Assembly (NCBI RefSeq): GCF_047495875.1
Contig: NC_092466.1
Coordinates: 13,698,561 to 13,762,560 of the forward strand
Direction: 5' to 3'
Source of the DNA: Pithys albifrons albifrons
Lineage: Eukaryota > Chordata > Aves > Passeriformes > Thamnophilidae
DNA length: 64,000 bases
Shown: positions 39,521 to 50,875 of the stretch, piece after piece
How positions within the stretch are numbered: position 1 is the first letter of the stretch
Layout of the letters: each line of letters starts with the position of its first letter
The notes under the pieces: model-generated
Database searches by the model: none
Seen by the model: the letters and a program-made list of their open reading frames with translations, nothing else
Told to the model about the DNA's origin: nothing
Program-made: the position numbers and the translations under genes

Positions 39521-42500
39521 CCCCACAGAGCAGGGATTTGTAATTTTTCTCTGCTGCCAGGGACCATCAGGAGTTTTTATAGAAGGAAACACTGCCTATG
39601 TCCTTCTTCATGGGCAGTTGAAGTGGATATTAACTTCTGCTCTGATAAACTGAAGATGCTGAAACATTTCCAGGTAGTGAGGGGTAAAATCTGCCAGATT
39701 TGGAGAGAAAGAAGGCAATGATGTTGCTCCACTGCCCTAAAATACCAGTGAGGGACTGAAATTGTCTGAAAAGATAGAAAAAAAAGTTCAGTTGCAACCT
39801 GGTGATCAAGTATAGACAGGCTCTCAAGCTGCCTACCCGTGTGCCCCAGGGGTTATGTACAGGCTCACCTGAACAACAGAGGAACGCAATGCTGGTTTGC
39901 AGGCACTGCTCCTGTAAAAGCCGTTTACAGTGTTAAGGACTTTCACTCAAACACAAGATGACAAATTTCCTCTAAGCCTTGAAAAAGCACTAACCCTTGT
40001 CCTCTGAATAAACACAGCCAGGTGGAAGAGGTTACCCTGTTCACCAGTTGAGAGGTGCCAAAGACACAGACTGGAACACAGTCCTCCGGTGATGACCTGG
40101 GAAAGCGTAGGTGTTCTCATGTCACAGGGATGTAGATTTTCACCAGTGACTTACTCATCCTCCCAGCTGCTGGAGGGAGGGTCCATGTGGATCCACACTT
40201 AACCCCGTAAAGTGTGGGGTTAGGAACACACACTGAGGCAGGGAACACACCTTACTCAGTACCTGCTCCTTATGACCATACAGTGCTTGTTTTAACCAAA
40301 CACCATATGGAAGTGGCATCTCTGTGTGGCATTTAATGACCCAAGATATTAGGAAGGAAGAGACATTCAGAAATGACCTGATTTCATAGCCATCTCCTCC
40401 AGTCTGTCAATGTGCTGGACTAGTTCTGCATCCCAGTTTATCCCAGCGTAACTTCACAGCCAGCAGCAGAGGCACAAAAAGGAGCAGGGTGATAGCTCTG
40501 TGGTGCTGGTGACGGGACCCTGACTGCAGCAGCCACTTGGACCAGGACAGCGTCTCTAGGTAGGTGTTAGAGTTGCTGTGCCTTTGCAGATCAATTGCAC
40601 AACTTCACATTTTTAACAGAGGAGAGGAAGTCCTTTTTTTTTTATAATGCCCTTGCGTCATCTAAGGGGCAGTTGACCAACCCAAGTAACAGTTTCCTAA
40701 AAATATTTTGCCTGTGGCAGACATTTAGGACAGAAAAAACATCAGTCCAGGTAATGAAATAATTTGTCAGTGTTATAAGCAATTGTAAATGGCTCCTAAT
40801 GAGGTAACTCATCACCTCCCATGCCACAGGCCAGGAGTGCTCCAGCAGAAGGCCTATGGCCTCTTCCCTACTGCTAGGAAAAGTGCTCTTGGCAATGGCG
40901 TCTTTCCAGCTGTGCAAGCTTCAGGACAGGTGAAATGTCTGCTCCAGCACACTGGCTTTCCTATGGGAAAGATGGTCCAGTCCCAGCACAGAAAAAGAAG
41001 ACCAAAGTGTGACAAAGCAGCTCACATCCCCAGCAGCTCTCGCATTTCTGGGGTTTGGGGGAGGCCAGGAACCAAGGAGGGTCACTGGCAGAGCCAAGGT
41101 GCTCCTGCTGCCATCCTGTGGGTGAGTGTGGAGCTGGTGGCACAGACAAATGGCACAGGCACAGACCTTCTGCCTCTCTGCTCCCCACCAAAATATACAT
41201 ATAAGGGCTTGCTCTGGAAATGCACAAGTCCAGAAGGCACACACGCTGCATGCACAAAAGCAGTGCTGCTCCCACATCACAAGCTCAGGTACAAAACTGG
41301 CCACACTGTTCTGCTGAACTTACCCTATTTTAAACGACCAACTCTAATTTTTATGACAAAATCATCCTTTTACCCAAAGCAAGAGGGACTGATGGCTGTG
41401 TTGCACCAAAAGGACTCTTGCCTATAGAGTGAGGGTTTCCCACACCTGTAGCCACCACTCACTTTGTCATACAAGGCAAAAAGCCTACAGCTGGTATTTT
41501 ACTCCCATAAAGGAGCAAGGAAATGAAGCCCCCTCTCTAGTGCTGTTCTGCAGTGCTGAGTCAAAAGCAAAGGGTTGCCCAACATGGACTTCCAAAAGAT
41601 GTACTGAAGAACAACAGCTTCCAGTACGGTTTTGGAGATGTGCTGCCAAGGTGCACTTGCCTTTCTCTGAGGATGGTGCCCTGGAGAGCCACAGGCAGCC
41701 TCTCAGCAGGCTCAGAAGAGGAGCTACACTGCTGGGGACATGGGGCAGGTCAACTTGTGGAGGAGAGGAGATAGATTATTTTATTCCTTGTTTCCTCTTC
41801 ATTTCACCTTAAGAACTGAGTAGCCAAATGAGCTTAGTTTTGAGAATAATTCTGAACATTTACCCATGTCTAGCAATTTACTTACCTCATCAGGCCTTTT
41901 TCTCTTTCCCCAAGAGGCTCCTGATGTCTTTCTCTGCAAGTTAAGGAATATTCACTTTCTTCTACAGTTCAAAACCTCCATGTCTCAGTTCTGAGTTACT
42001 GGTGAGATCTCACATTACAACAGAGCACAGTGGTGACCCTGGAGAGTCCTTTACAGACCTCTAACACCCAGGCCAGGAGATTCCATTTGGGAGAAGTAAA
42101 ATTCTCTTGTAGATTGTCCTGTCCAGATGATGTTTCCTACTCTTTCTACATCTTATTTTCCTGAGTTGTGAGGAACTATTTAACCTTTACTATGTTTTTG
42201 TCCAGGAGAGTTAGAGAGGTAAAAATTATTTTCTAAAGTAATTGTTCTACAGAGGGTACACAATGCTGTCTGAAGCAGAGTCAACACATAAATGCAAGCC
42301 AGTCAATGAGAAATCCACCGAGTATTAAAGCAGTTGAGAACTGTGACCAGCTGCACCCTTGCTAAAAATCATCTGTGGAGTTCAGCCAGGGGTAGTGATG
42401 CTCTGTAACAGCAGCGTGGAGGGGTCCTGATGTCCTATTATGGCAAAATGGAAATATGAGCTGATTAGTTGTGGGGGTTTTTTTGCTTGTGGATGAACAT

Positions 42501-42902
42501 CAGCAGTAATTTCACTCACAGGTAGAGAACAAAATTACTGTGGCTGGATCAATGGTATTTCATTAAAGTAACTGTGCAAGTTGCTGTTCAGATTGGAGGA
42601 GATGACATTGTGGCCCTGAGAGTCATCTGTATGTGCCTGTAAACAGCTATAGGTACCCCTTCCTGCTGAACCCTTTCAGCATGATCCCATCAAGACAACG
42701 AAGAGGAGCCAGCATGGGCAGAAACCTCGGTGCTGGCAGCAAGTGTACCTCAGTGGAGGTGTTTCCTCTCTCTTTTAACAAAATGTAACACCCTTTTCCC
42801 CCCACTTTCCCCGAATACATTTGGAAACCTGAGCTGAAAAGAAATCTGAAAATGTTTTCAGAGGAAAGCTGTGGAGACAAAAATGATGTTGTATATGTCA
42901 GG

Positions 42903-42942
42903 AAAACAAACAAACAAACACACAAACAAACAAACAAAACCT
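42903..42942. repeat. (AAAC)n simple repeat
   Basis: Eight or nine AAAC units with one CACA interruption. Confidence 0.8.
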
Positions 42943-43892
42943 TCCTTGTGTGGCAATGGGTTGTATTTATCTGTAAAACGAGCTTTTGAGAGGAAAAGAT
43001 GAACTACCTCTGAGATATTTAAAATGGACAGAAGATGATAATCCAGTACCATGGAACAAAAGAGCCAGCTGCTACAATTGCACTGTGCACTCTGATGGGG
43101 AGCAAAAAGTGCTCCAGTGCAAGGGCCTCAAACATGTGGGTATGGTACAAATGTCACAGTAGATATAGGACATATATCCAAGAGCAGCCTTTGTCCCAAA
43201 GTGCCACTCCAGGCTTTGAAAACTATCGATTCTCACAGCCTCCTGACTGAAGGGTTAGTCCTTTCAGCCTATTTTCATAGGGAAATCTGAGCTCACGGTG
43301 ATGTGGTGAGACCAGAGCCAGGTGTGTGCTCTCTTCCTCCCCCACTCAGGGCTGGGGACATGCTTCACAAAGAGAGAGGGGGTGGCAGCAGTAACAGGGA
43401 TAAGCACATTTGACTTACCTCATTTCTCCTGGTTGATGAAGCACTCAATAGTCTTCAGTCAGCAGAGAGGGCAGCTCACAGACACCCACCATTGGCTCTC
43501 CACCAAGAGTTACCACCTCCCTGAGGGAGGGATCCAGCACCACCGGAGGCAGTCACTGGCTTGCACATGGACAACCCCGAAAATTAAAAACAAGGTGGAA
43601 AAAAAAAGCTGCTGGGGGCTGTATCTATCAGCTCACCTGGGAACTGCTCCTGAAGCCACACACTAGATGAGAGACAGACCTGTGAAAGTGTGTGCCAGTG
43701 GAGAAGCCCCAGCACAGTGTTTATCTGCCTGCCACAGCAGATCTTTTCCATCCTCATCCTCCTGCCCTGGCTGACTACAGGCTGAGCTGCATCCCCTGCC
43801 GTGTGGCAGCAGAAGGAAAGACAAAGGGAGACAGGCTCTTCTTGGCAGCCCAGGGATTTCCCACTAGGAGCATCTCCAGCCAGAATAACACG

Positions 43893-46415
43893 ATGGACCG
43901 TTTCCGAATGATCTTCCAGTATTTCCAGTCCAACTCGGAGTCTGTAATGAACGGGATCTGTGGGCTGTTAGCTCTGGCTAGTGTAAAGATGTATACCTGC
44001 TTTGACTTCAGCTGCCCCTGTCTGCCCCAGTACAACATGGCATATGGCTTGGGGATCATGTTTGTACCCCCTGTCATCCTTTTCCTATGTGGCCTCATCC
44101 TCAACAGACAGTCCCTGGTGATGCTGGATGAGTGGAGGCGACCACAGGGCCACAGAAAGAAGGACCCAGCTGTCATCAGGTGGGGTTTGCAGCAGGAGTG
44201 GCATCCCTCTTTTCTCCTCCTGCTTAGCTGTCTCTCTCCATAGTTTTGATCCTCCTGGTAATTAATTTTCTTCTAAGCTCATCTCCTAAGACCTTTCCCC
44301 ATGAGCCTGGAGGGGCAGGGGCATGGCAAAAACATTTACCCCAGCAGAAATGAAGGCAGTCTCATCCCTTTCCAGCAAAGGAGTGTCTTAAAACACCTGG
44401 ATTTGTGACATTTCCCTGGGAAACTGTGTTGCTGCCTGCCCTGTCAAGCCTTCACAGGGTGTCTCCTTGGGGTTCCATGTGCAAAAAAATGAGGCATTTC
44501 CACTTAAATATGCAGAAGGTGTGTAATTTCTTCATCAACAGCCTTGTAGTTTCCCTCCCTTCAGCTGATTTTTTACTGAGTTACACTGGTGGAAGGGAGA
44601 GGAGAATCCCATTCTGTTTCTTGCATACAAAGTTTTGTGCTACACACAGGTTGGCTCAGAGTGGAGGAAGAAAGACTGCAGAGAAAAGGGATTTTCCAGC
44701 TAAAAACTGAACTGATGAGAAAGAAAGTGTGAATGTAGAAGACAAGGGATAGCTGACAAGGATCTGTGCATGGGAGATATAAGTGTACAGTCAAGGCGAG
44801 CATGTAATGAGGGGACCATGCGCTGAGTGAATGCAGGCAGCCCACAGAGCACTGTCACGTGCTGGCACAGGTTTCACTGAGAGGCAGCACCAACAAAGAG
44901 ATCCCAGAGCACAATAAGCATCAACTGCAGCAATGCTGGGAAGAGTACTTGGAGTCAGCTCCCTGGCCCCAAGAAGGCTGCTTGGTACAGAACAGACTGC
45001 ATTCATCAAGGCAGAAAAATAAAGTTCCCAGCATTTATCCACTCATCTATCTCTCTCTCTTGCCCCAGGTACATGTGTTCCTCCATCATGCAGCGAGCCA
45101 TGGTTGCCCCTGTCGTCTGGATCATTGTTACTCTTCTGGATGGCAAATGCCTAATCTGTGCTTTCAGTGGCTCCATGGATCCTGAGAAGTTTGTGGGCTT
45201 TGCCAACATCACCCCAGTGCAGTTGGAGCAGCTGCTGGCCAAGGTGTCCTGCAAGGATGATGAACTCATGAGGAACAACACATCCCGCAAGGCAGTGTCC
45301 AGGTACCTGCGCTGCTGGTCCCAGGTATGTCCCTGCTGACAGAGCCCCTCATGTTGGTGAGGTGCCCAGGCATGTGGTAATTGCTCCTGCTCTTCCTTCA
45401 TTTGTCACCACTTCACCATGGTCAGGCTGGCAGCAAAGCCACTCTATGCTTCTTTATGCCTTCAAGTGTTGCTACTCTCAGTGATAATCTTGAGTCACTC
45501 AGGTAAAGAAAAGGAAGTTTAATTAACAGATCTTTGTTTCTAGAAGAACCAGCAGTTTCTGAACCCAAATAATAAAAAGCAAGATGCAAGGAATGTAGAT
45601 GTTCAATGTCCAAAGTTCTTTCTAACTGCTAACTTTGAAGACAGGATTTGCTGTTTTAAGGACAGTGCAAGCTTAGATGAAAACAGCTTCCTCAGGAACG
45701 ATTGAACACAATGGGGAGTGGAGCCCTGACTGGATTCTGCACTCCCATGCTCAAAGCAAATGCCTGTCTGCTCCAGGCTAACTTTGCAAACACTTATCCC
45801 TACTGAATGATTGATGGATAGATAAATAACCTATATTTTATGGAAGGAGATTACACCAACCCTCTGAGTGTAGTTTAGGTTGCTGGATTTCAGAGATAGA
45901 TCAAAGGCAGGAGTCTAGATATGCCACATCTCCCCTCCAGCCACACAAACTCCCTGTCTCACTGATACAGGAAAACAGTTTGTGCCTGTTGTGTCTGTCT
46001 TGCTCACAGCTTATTTCTTATCATCCAGGCACTTGGCTGGAGCATTTTGTTGATCCTTATTGTGGGAGCTTTCCTTGCCCGCTGGCTCAAACCTTGCTTC
46101 AACCAGGCCACTCTCCTGCAGGCACGTCACTGGAGCAACTACATTGACATCGAGCAAAAGATTTTTGAGGAAACCTGCTGTGAGCACAGCCGTCTCTTCG
46201 CTCACAAATGCATCCTCCACTTCTTTGAAAGCATGCAGCAAGAGATCCAACTGCACAGCTTCAACTTGCCTACGGAGGGAGAGGGGGATGAAGGAGAGGA
46301 AGATCTTCGAGGCATCACAGATCAGGACCAGGTGAACAAACTTCTGAAAACGTGGTACTATGAGAAACCTCCCCTGGATGTCAGCCAGGCAACCCAGAGG
46401 CATCCCCTGGGATGA
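43893..46415 (+). CDS. CALHM3: CALHM3, calcium homeostasis modulator 3 (three coding exons)
   Basis: Exons are 43893-44179, 45069-45324 and 46029-46415 with GT-AG introns of 889 and 704 bases; the product is 309 residues. It starts [14 protein letters not shown] at an ATG with A at -3 and G at +4. The protein shows the four-helix CALHM plan: helices at about 20-36, 48-71, 100-124 and 181-207, loop cysteines C41, C43, C126 and C157, and the pore-associated LLDGKC motif (D120). N-glycosylation sequons lie at N142 and N165/N166. Exon 2 ends after RYLRCWSQ; exon 3 opens ALGWSILL and includes a [19 protein letters not shown] motif. The loop block DPEKF..FANITP and the extra intron after ...DPAVI mark CALHM3 and not CALHM1. 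In the family, CALHM3 joins CALHM1 in a fast voltage-gated channel that releases ATP from taste cells. The C-tail (ending ...TQRHPLG) is about 35 residues shorter than I recall for human. No break is seen. Confidence 0.93.
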
Positions 46416-46562
46416 GAGAGATCCTCTCTGCCTTGGGCAGACAGCCCCAGTACCCGCTCCAAGTTCCCCCAGCAGACCAAAGTGTAAGGGGGTCTGTGTC
46501 CCACAGACACTGAAGGAGCACTGCCAAACCTCTGCACAAAGCAAGGACCAGCAGGTCCTTGC

Positions 46563-46568
46563 ATTAAA
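46563..46568 (+). terminator. CALHM3: candidate CALHM3 poly(A) signal (ATTAAA)
   Basis: ATTAAA lies about 150 bases past the CALHM3 stop. A canonical AATAAA follows at 46840-46845 and is an alternative site. Neither is proven. Confidence 0.4.
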
Positions 46569-47679
46569 GTCTTTATTGCAAACTAATCAAGTACAGACCC
46601 ATCTATTCCTCCTGAGCTCCCTTTGTCTCTGGGAGTGAGGTATGCAAGGTGATGGGGTTGTGGGAAGTGGGGAGGGAGGTGAAGAAGAAATGTCTCCTTG
46701 GACATGTATGGTTAGATGAGGCAAGCAGGGCTCCCAGTTGGAAAGAAGAGGGTGGGGAAGAAGCAAAGAAACCTGCCACTACCTTCAGGTTAAATACAAA
46801 ACGAGGCATCAAATTGAAAACATATATATTAATCCCCCAAATAAACTTATCAAGCTGCTGACAGGTGGGCCACCTCTTTCCCAGGATGTTTCTGTGCACG
46901 GGTCAGAGAAGGAGATACTCAGCAAAACACTGGGAGGCCAAATAACTCTATGGCCCACATGTGGGCAGCTGCATCCCTCTGCCCACCAAGGCCCAGTCTG
47001 GAGCTGCAGGGCACAGAGAGATGGGCTGCAGAGCTTTTCTTATTTGCATAGCAAAGTCAGCTCTGGCAGAATCCTTCAGCTCTCTTGGACATGTTCAGAG
47101 AGTGCACAAAGCCAGCTGTGGCCCATGCTGGTTGGGAATAAAACAGTGGTCTTCTCACCAGCAGCTCTTTAGATCGGGGGAGTTTCCAAGCTCTCATTTG
47201 AAATCAGCATTGCACTTTGAATTTTGTCTCTAGTTGACTTTTATTAGACATGACAACAAAAATCTGAGGCTGTGACTTAGTTCAGACTCACCATTCCGTA
47301 CTAGTCAAATTGGCTATTTTCCTAATCTGCTCAGAGCAGAGGTCTGCAATTCCCTTTGCATGCTGCTTTCCATCTTCTCAGGTTTGAAGTTATCCCTGAG
47401 TGGCCACAAAATATGAAATTCAAAAAAGGGGAAGAGGAACAGATTTGTTATCTGCACCAGGAGGGAGAAAACAGAAGGGTTTAAGGGTGCTGACATGGAT
47501 TTTGCAGGTCTACCAAGGTTCACATGCTGCTGGAAGGGTCAGTCTGGTCATGGAATAGCTCCAGTTGGATGGGGCCACAGGTGTTCATTCCTCCCAGCCT
47601 CCCTGAGCCCCATGCTGTGTTTCTTTCTGAAGCCCAAGAACTCTTCTCCATTGTGGAAAGTGGATGTGGCATTCCATGG

Positions 47680-47903
47680 CTGGACAAGAGGCAACAGGCA
47701 AAAACCCAAAATACAGGAAATTACATTTACATAGAGGAAAACATTTATTTTGAGAGCAATGGAACAGGCTGGCCAGGGAGTCTGGGGCATCTCCATCCAT
47801 GGAAATATTCACAACCTGCTGAGATGTGAGCCTGAACCTGCTCTGTGCAGGGGGGGTGGACCAGACAATCTCCAGAGGCCCCTTCACACCAGCTATACTG
47901 AGT
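47680..47903 (+). mobile_element. CR1 LINE, truncated 3' region
   Basis: GGACAAGAGGCAACAGGCAA, then GGAACAGGCTGGCCAGGGAG, then GGCATCTCCATCCATGGAAA and TATTCACAACC, then GCTCTGTGCAGGGGGGGTGG followed by ACCAGACAATCTCCAGAGGC and CCCTTC. This is the CR1 order (GAGGCAATGGGC, GGAACAGGTTGCCCAG, TCTCCATCCTTGGAGATATTCA, GGTTGGACCAGATGACCTCCAGAGGTCCCTT). It is diverged, with no coding capacity. Confidence 0.85.
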
Positions 47904-50742
47904 GAGTGCCCTCCTGTGGAAGCTGGGGCAGAGAGCATTGTTCACAAATTTTAACTGCTCTGCCTCCAAGAGCAATTCTGATGTCTGACCTACAGATATG
48001 TCAGACATCCTCAGGAATCCTCACCTGCCAAGAGCCTGTGAAAAGCAAAGACAGTTTCCCCAGTCACTTCCCACATTCTCCTGAGGGGAATTGTTATTGC
48101 TTTCATGTCCCTCTTCTCTATATCCTACACTGACTGGGACAGGCAAAGCCCTCCTCCACTCCATGGCTTGGAGTCTATTTTGTTGTCCAGGTGCAGAACC
48201 CCAAGGGAGGAGGGACTTGGGCATCTACCATCTCTTCCAGGACCTGGTTTCCAAAGCACAGGCAGGTTGAGATTGTGGGAGGAAGCATCAGCTCTGCCTT
48301 CTCTTGCAAATCGGTTAGATTGAACTTGCTGTTGGAAAGTTCATAACAAAAAAGTCCTTCCTAACATGGCAACATGGAAAGAAAGACCCAGGCACTGGCT
48401 TCTATGGGCTCTTTTCTGATTCCCACTGACCTATTGCTGGCTTCAGTGAGAACTGCTAGTGCTGTACACCAAGCAAGCTCAGACCCTTCACTCCTGTTTA
48501 ATGAAAGGTAGAGTCTTCCTGGAGATCAAAAAGCTCTTTGCTTTTTACAAGGTTGAATCACTCAGGCTTTTCTGTGAACTGCCCTTCAAAAAGCCACTCA
48601 CCAGGTAAAAAGGGAAGGCAGCCTCAGCTCATAGCTAGCAATATAATAAGCCTCATCTCTATTCATGCAACAAAATCTCTTCCCATTTGATGACATCACG
48701 CAATTAACCTCTCCACAGCAGGCAGAGCTAAGATTGCTCAGGTATTACCCTTGTGCTTTGTGCTCACCTCTGTGGTGTCATCTCAGGGTGAGCTCAGCAT
48801 TATCAACTGAGCCCCAGGGCTGATGTGGGGGAGAGGTCAGAAACTACAGCACTGACTAAAGGCCAAAAGAGCTGGTTTGGCCTCCTACCTCTGTACTGAC
48901 AAACTGCAAAAGCTTGGGGAAAAGCTTCTCCCATGTGCCACTCATGTATGTGCGGCTTGCCTTGGTGACATGTCCCACAGCCACCAAGGCAATCATGTTG
49001 GTGCCCAGTCACATATATTTTGGTCCTCATGTCAACAGCACAGGTGGTGCCCAGATCAGAGGGGCTGAACTCCTGCAACCATCTGTTTTACGTCCACTCA
49101 CAGTCCCAGTAATCCCCATCTTTTGGCCAGCTTTAGCGAGCAACCTAGTACATCAAGGCTTCTTTGTGAACTGAGAAGAGAGAGAGAGAACACCAGCAAC
49201 ACCATCCACCTCTTTTAGTTTTGTGCTGTAAGAGCTAAGCCTGGCCTAACCATAACCAATCACATGTCATTAGTGTTTGTCTCAGTTCTGGCCAGCTGAG
49301 GAGGAGTCTGTCTGGTCAGATCTGCACTGCTAAATGTGCTCTCTGGAAGCCTCCGGGTCTGCAGAGCTGACAGCAACAAGTTTTCTCTGCACTGTCTACT
49401 GGATGCATGGGAAATATGCCTGTGGACACCTTACCCTTGTGTCAAGGCACATATCCAAATCCCAGCCCCTCCTGCTGAATGAATTTAAGTGATCTTCAGA
49501 GGAAAACCAGCTCCACTACACCTTCAATCCCTGGGGCTCCTGGTACCTGCTGGCCTGATGGGCAGGAAGGGCTTTGCACAGTCCATGTCTGCAGGTGATT
49601 TGGTGCCGCTGGGAAATGTGGCCCTTTGGGGAATAACAGCTGCCCTTAGGCCAGGGAAGTCACAGGCAGGATTTACACATCCTCCTTGTCTTCCGAGTTT
49701 CTGCACATCCAAAATTCATCAAGGCATTTGGGTTATACCCACAAGAGGTAACTGCAAGAAAATCATTCAGCCTGCATCACTGTCATTCAGAGCAAAGTAT
49801 ACTGAAGCCCTTCAGAAATGCTCATTGAAAGTGAGTGAAAAGAAGAAATCCCAGGGAAAAACACAAATCTCATAGCCATACTGGGCAGTGAGCATCTCCT
49901 GAGAAAGCAGAGGCACCCAGGGCTCAGACAGACCCCCACCTGCAGAGCCCCTGTCCCTGCCACCCCTTTTACTTTCTTTGCCCCTTTTTCTCCAACTCCA
50001 AAGCCAGGAAAAGCACTATGTGCCTCTAGGTGTTTCCAGACTATTTGAGGCAGGGTTTGAAGGATATTTTAGCAAGGCCTGAGGGCTGCCAAAAACAGGG
50101 AGCTACACATGTCATCTTAGAAGTGAAGTGGCTGAAATGTGGATGTTTACAAGATGGAGGGGAGTGCCTAGCAGACCTCGGCAATACAGACACAGAGCAC
50201 CAAGAGCTTTACCTCTCCTTCCTCTGCTTTTCTTTTTCTTTTCCCTTCACTCTGCAGAATAAAACTGAAGAGCTACTCCCAGTGAAGCAGGTACAGAAGA
50301 GAGGACTAGCAGACCTGTAAAGTGCTTGCATTAGAAGCTGCTGAGGCAATGCAGATGTGGAGGGAGGGGGGAAGTTCTGGCATCCCACTTTTCCATGTGT
50401 GCTGGCACTGCAGAGGTGGGGTGTCCTATTCAGTCATGGGAGGAGCACTTACCTCCTTCATTTGCAAACAGGTTCACAGAGGCTGATAAGCCAATTCCCC
50501 ATCTGCCCAGAGCACAGAGTGCTCTGGGGAGGACACAGTCATGGTAACACTTGCACCCGCCAGCCAAGGGGACTGTTGGCTAGAAGTCTGCAGAAATGGG
50601 GTTGTGGAGAAGAATAAAATCAGGTTTTGCAAACCAGAAACAACCCAAGTCCCATAGATCCAAAGAAGAGCAGGAGGAAACAAATTTTAAACTCTTGCAA
50701 GCAGCAACATCAGCAGAAAAACTTATTTTTAAATATTAGGGC

Positions 50743-50749
50743 TATAAGA
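50743..50749 (+). promoter_or_regulatory. CALHM1: weak TATA-like box upstream of CALHM1
   Basis: TATAAGA lies about 130 bases before the CALHM1 ATG and would give a 5' UTR of roughly 100 bases. It is only a motif match; the real start site is unknown. Confidence 0.25.
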
Positions 50750-50875
50750 GTGTATGAATGAAACAGTGAACTGCACAGAGACTTGGTGATGCCTATCTTT
50801 AAAGAGAAAATCTGAAAGAATGAAGTAAACTGAGGCCACAGCTCGGGCTCTGGTGGAGAGAGGAATCAAGGGAAA

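Larger units (their letters stand above)
37059..43892. other. intergenic DNA upstream of CALHM3
   Basis: No protein-coding exon was recognised. It holds the GC patch at 37260-37525, A-rich simple repeats near 38800 and 42905, and a short CR1-tail-like piece at 39490. The last few hundred bases should contain the CALHM3 promoter and 5' UTR. A strong pyrimidine tract and AG (43328-43349) could be a 3' splice site of a non-coding exon, but this is not proven. Confidence 0.55.
46416..50875. other. CALHM3-CALHM1 intergenic DNA
   Basis: It contains the probable CALHM3 3' UTR (first few hundred bases), a CR1 3' end at 47680-47903, a short (GA)n run at 49176-49190, and the presumed CALHM1 promoter at its end. 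No further exon was recognised. Confidence 0.6.

Noticed and set aside
43692..43892. In-frame extension of CALHM3 upstream of its ATG
   Set aside because: The extension begins with GTG, not ATG, and there is no in-frame upstream ATG. The conserved family start MD(K/R)FRM at 43893 has a strong context.
47495..47829. Open frames over 47.5-47.9 kb
   Set aside because: They overlap a CR1 3' region and are explained by it.
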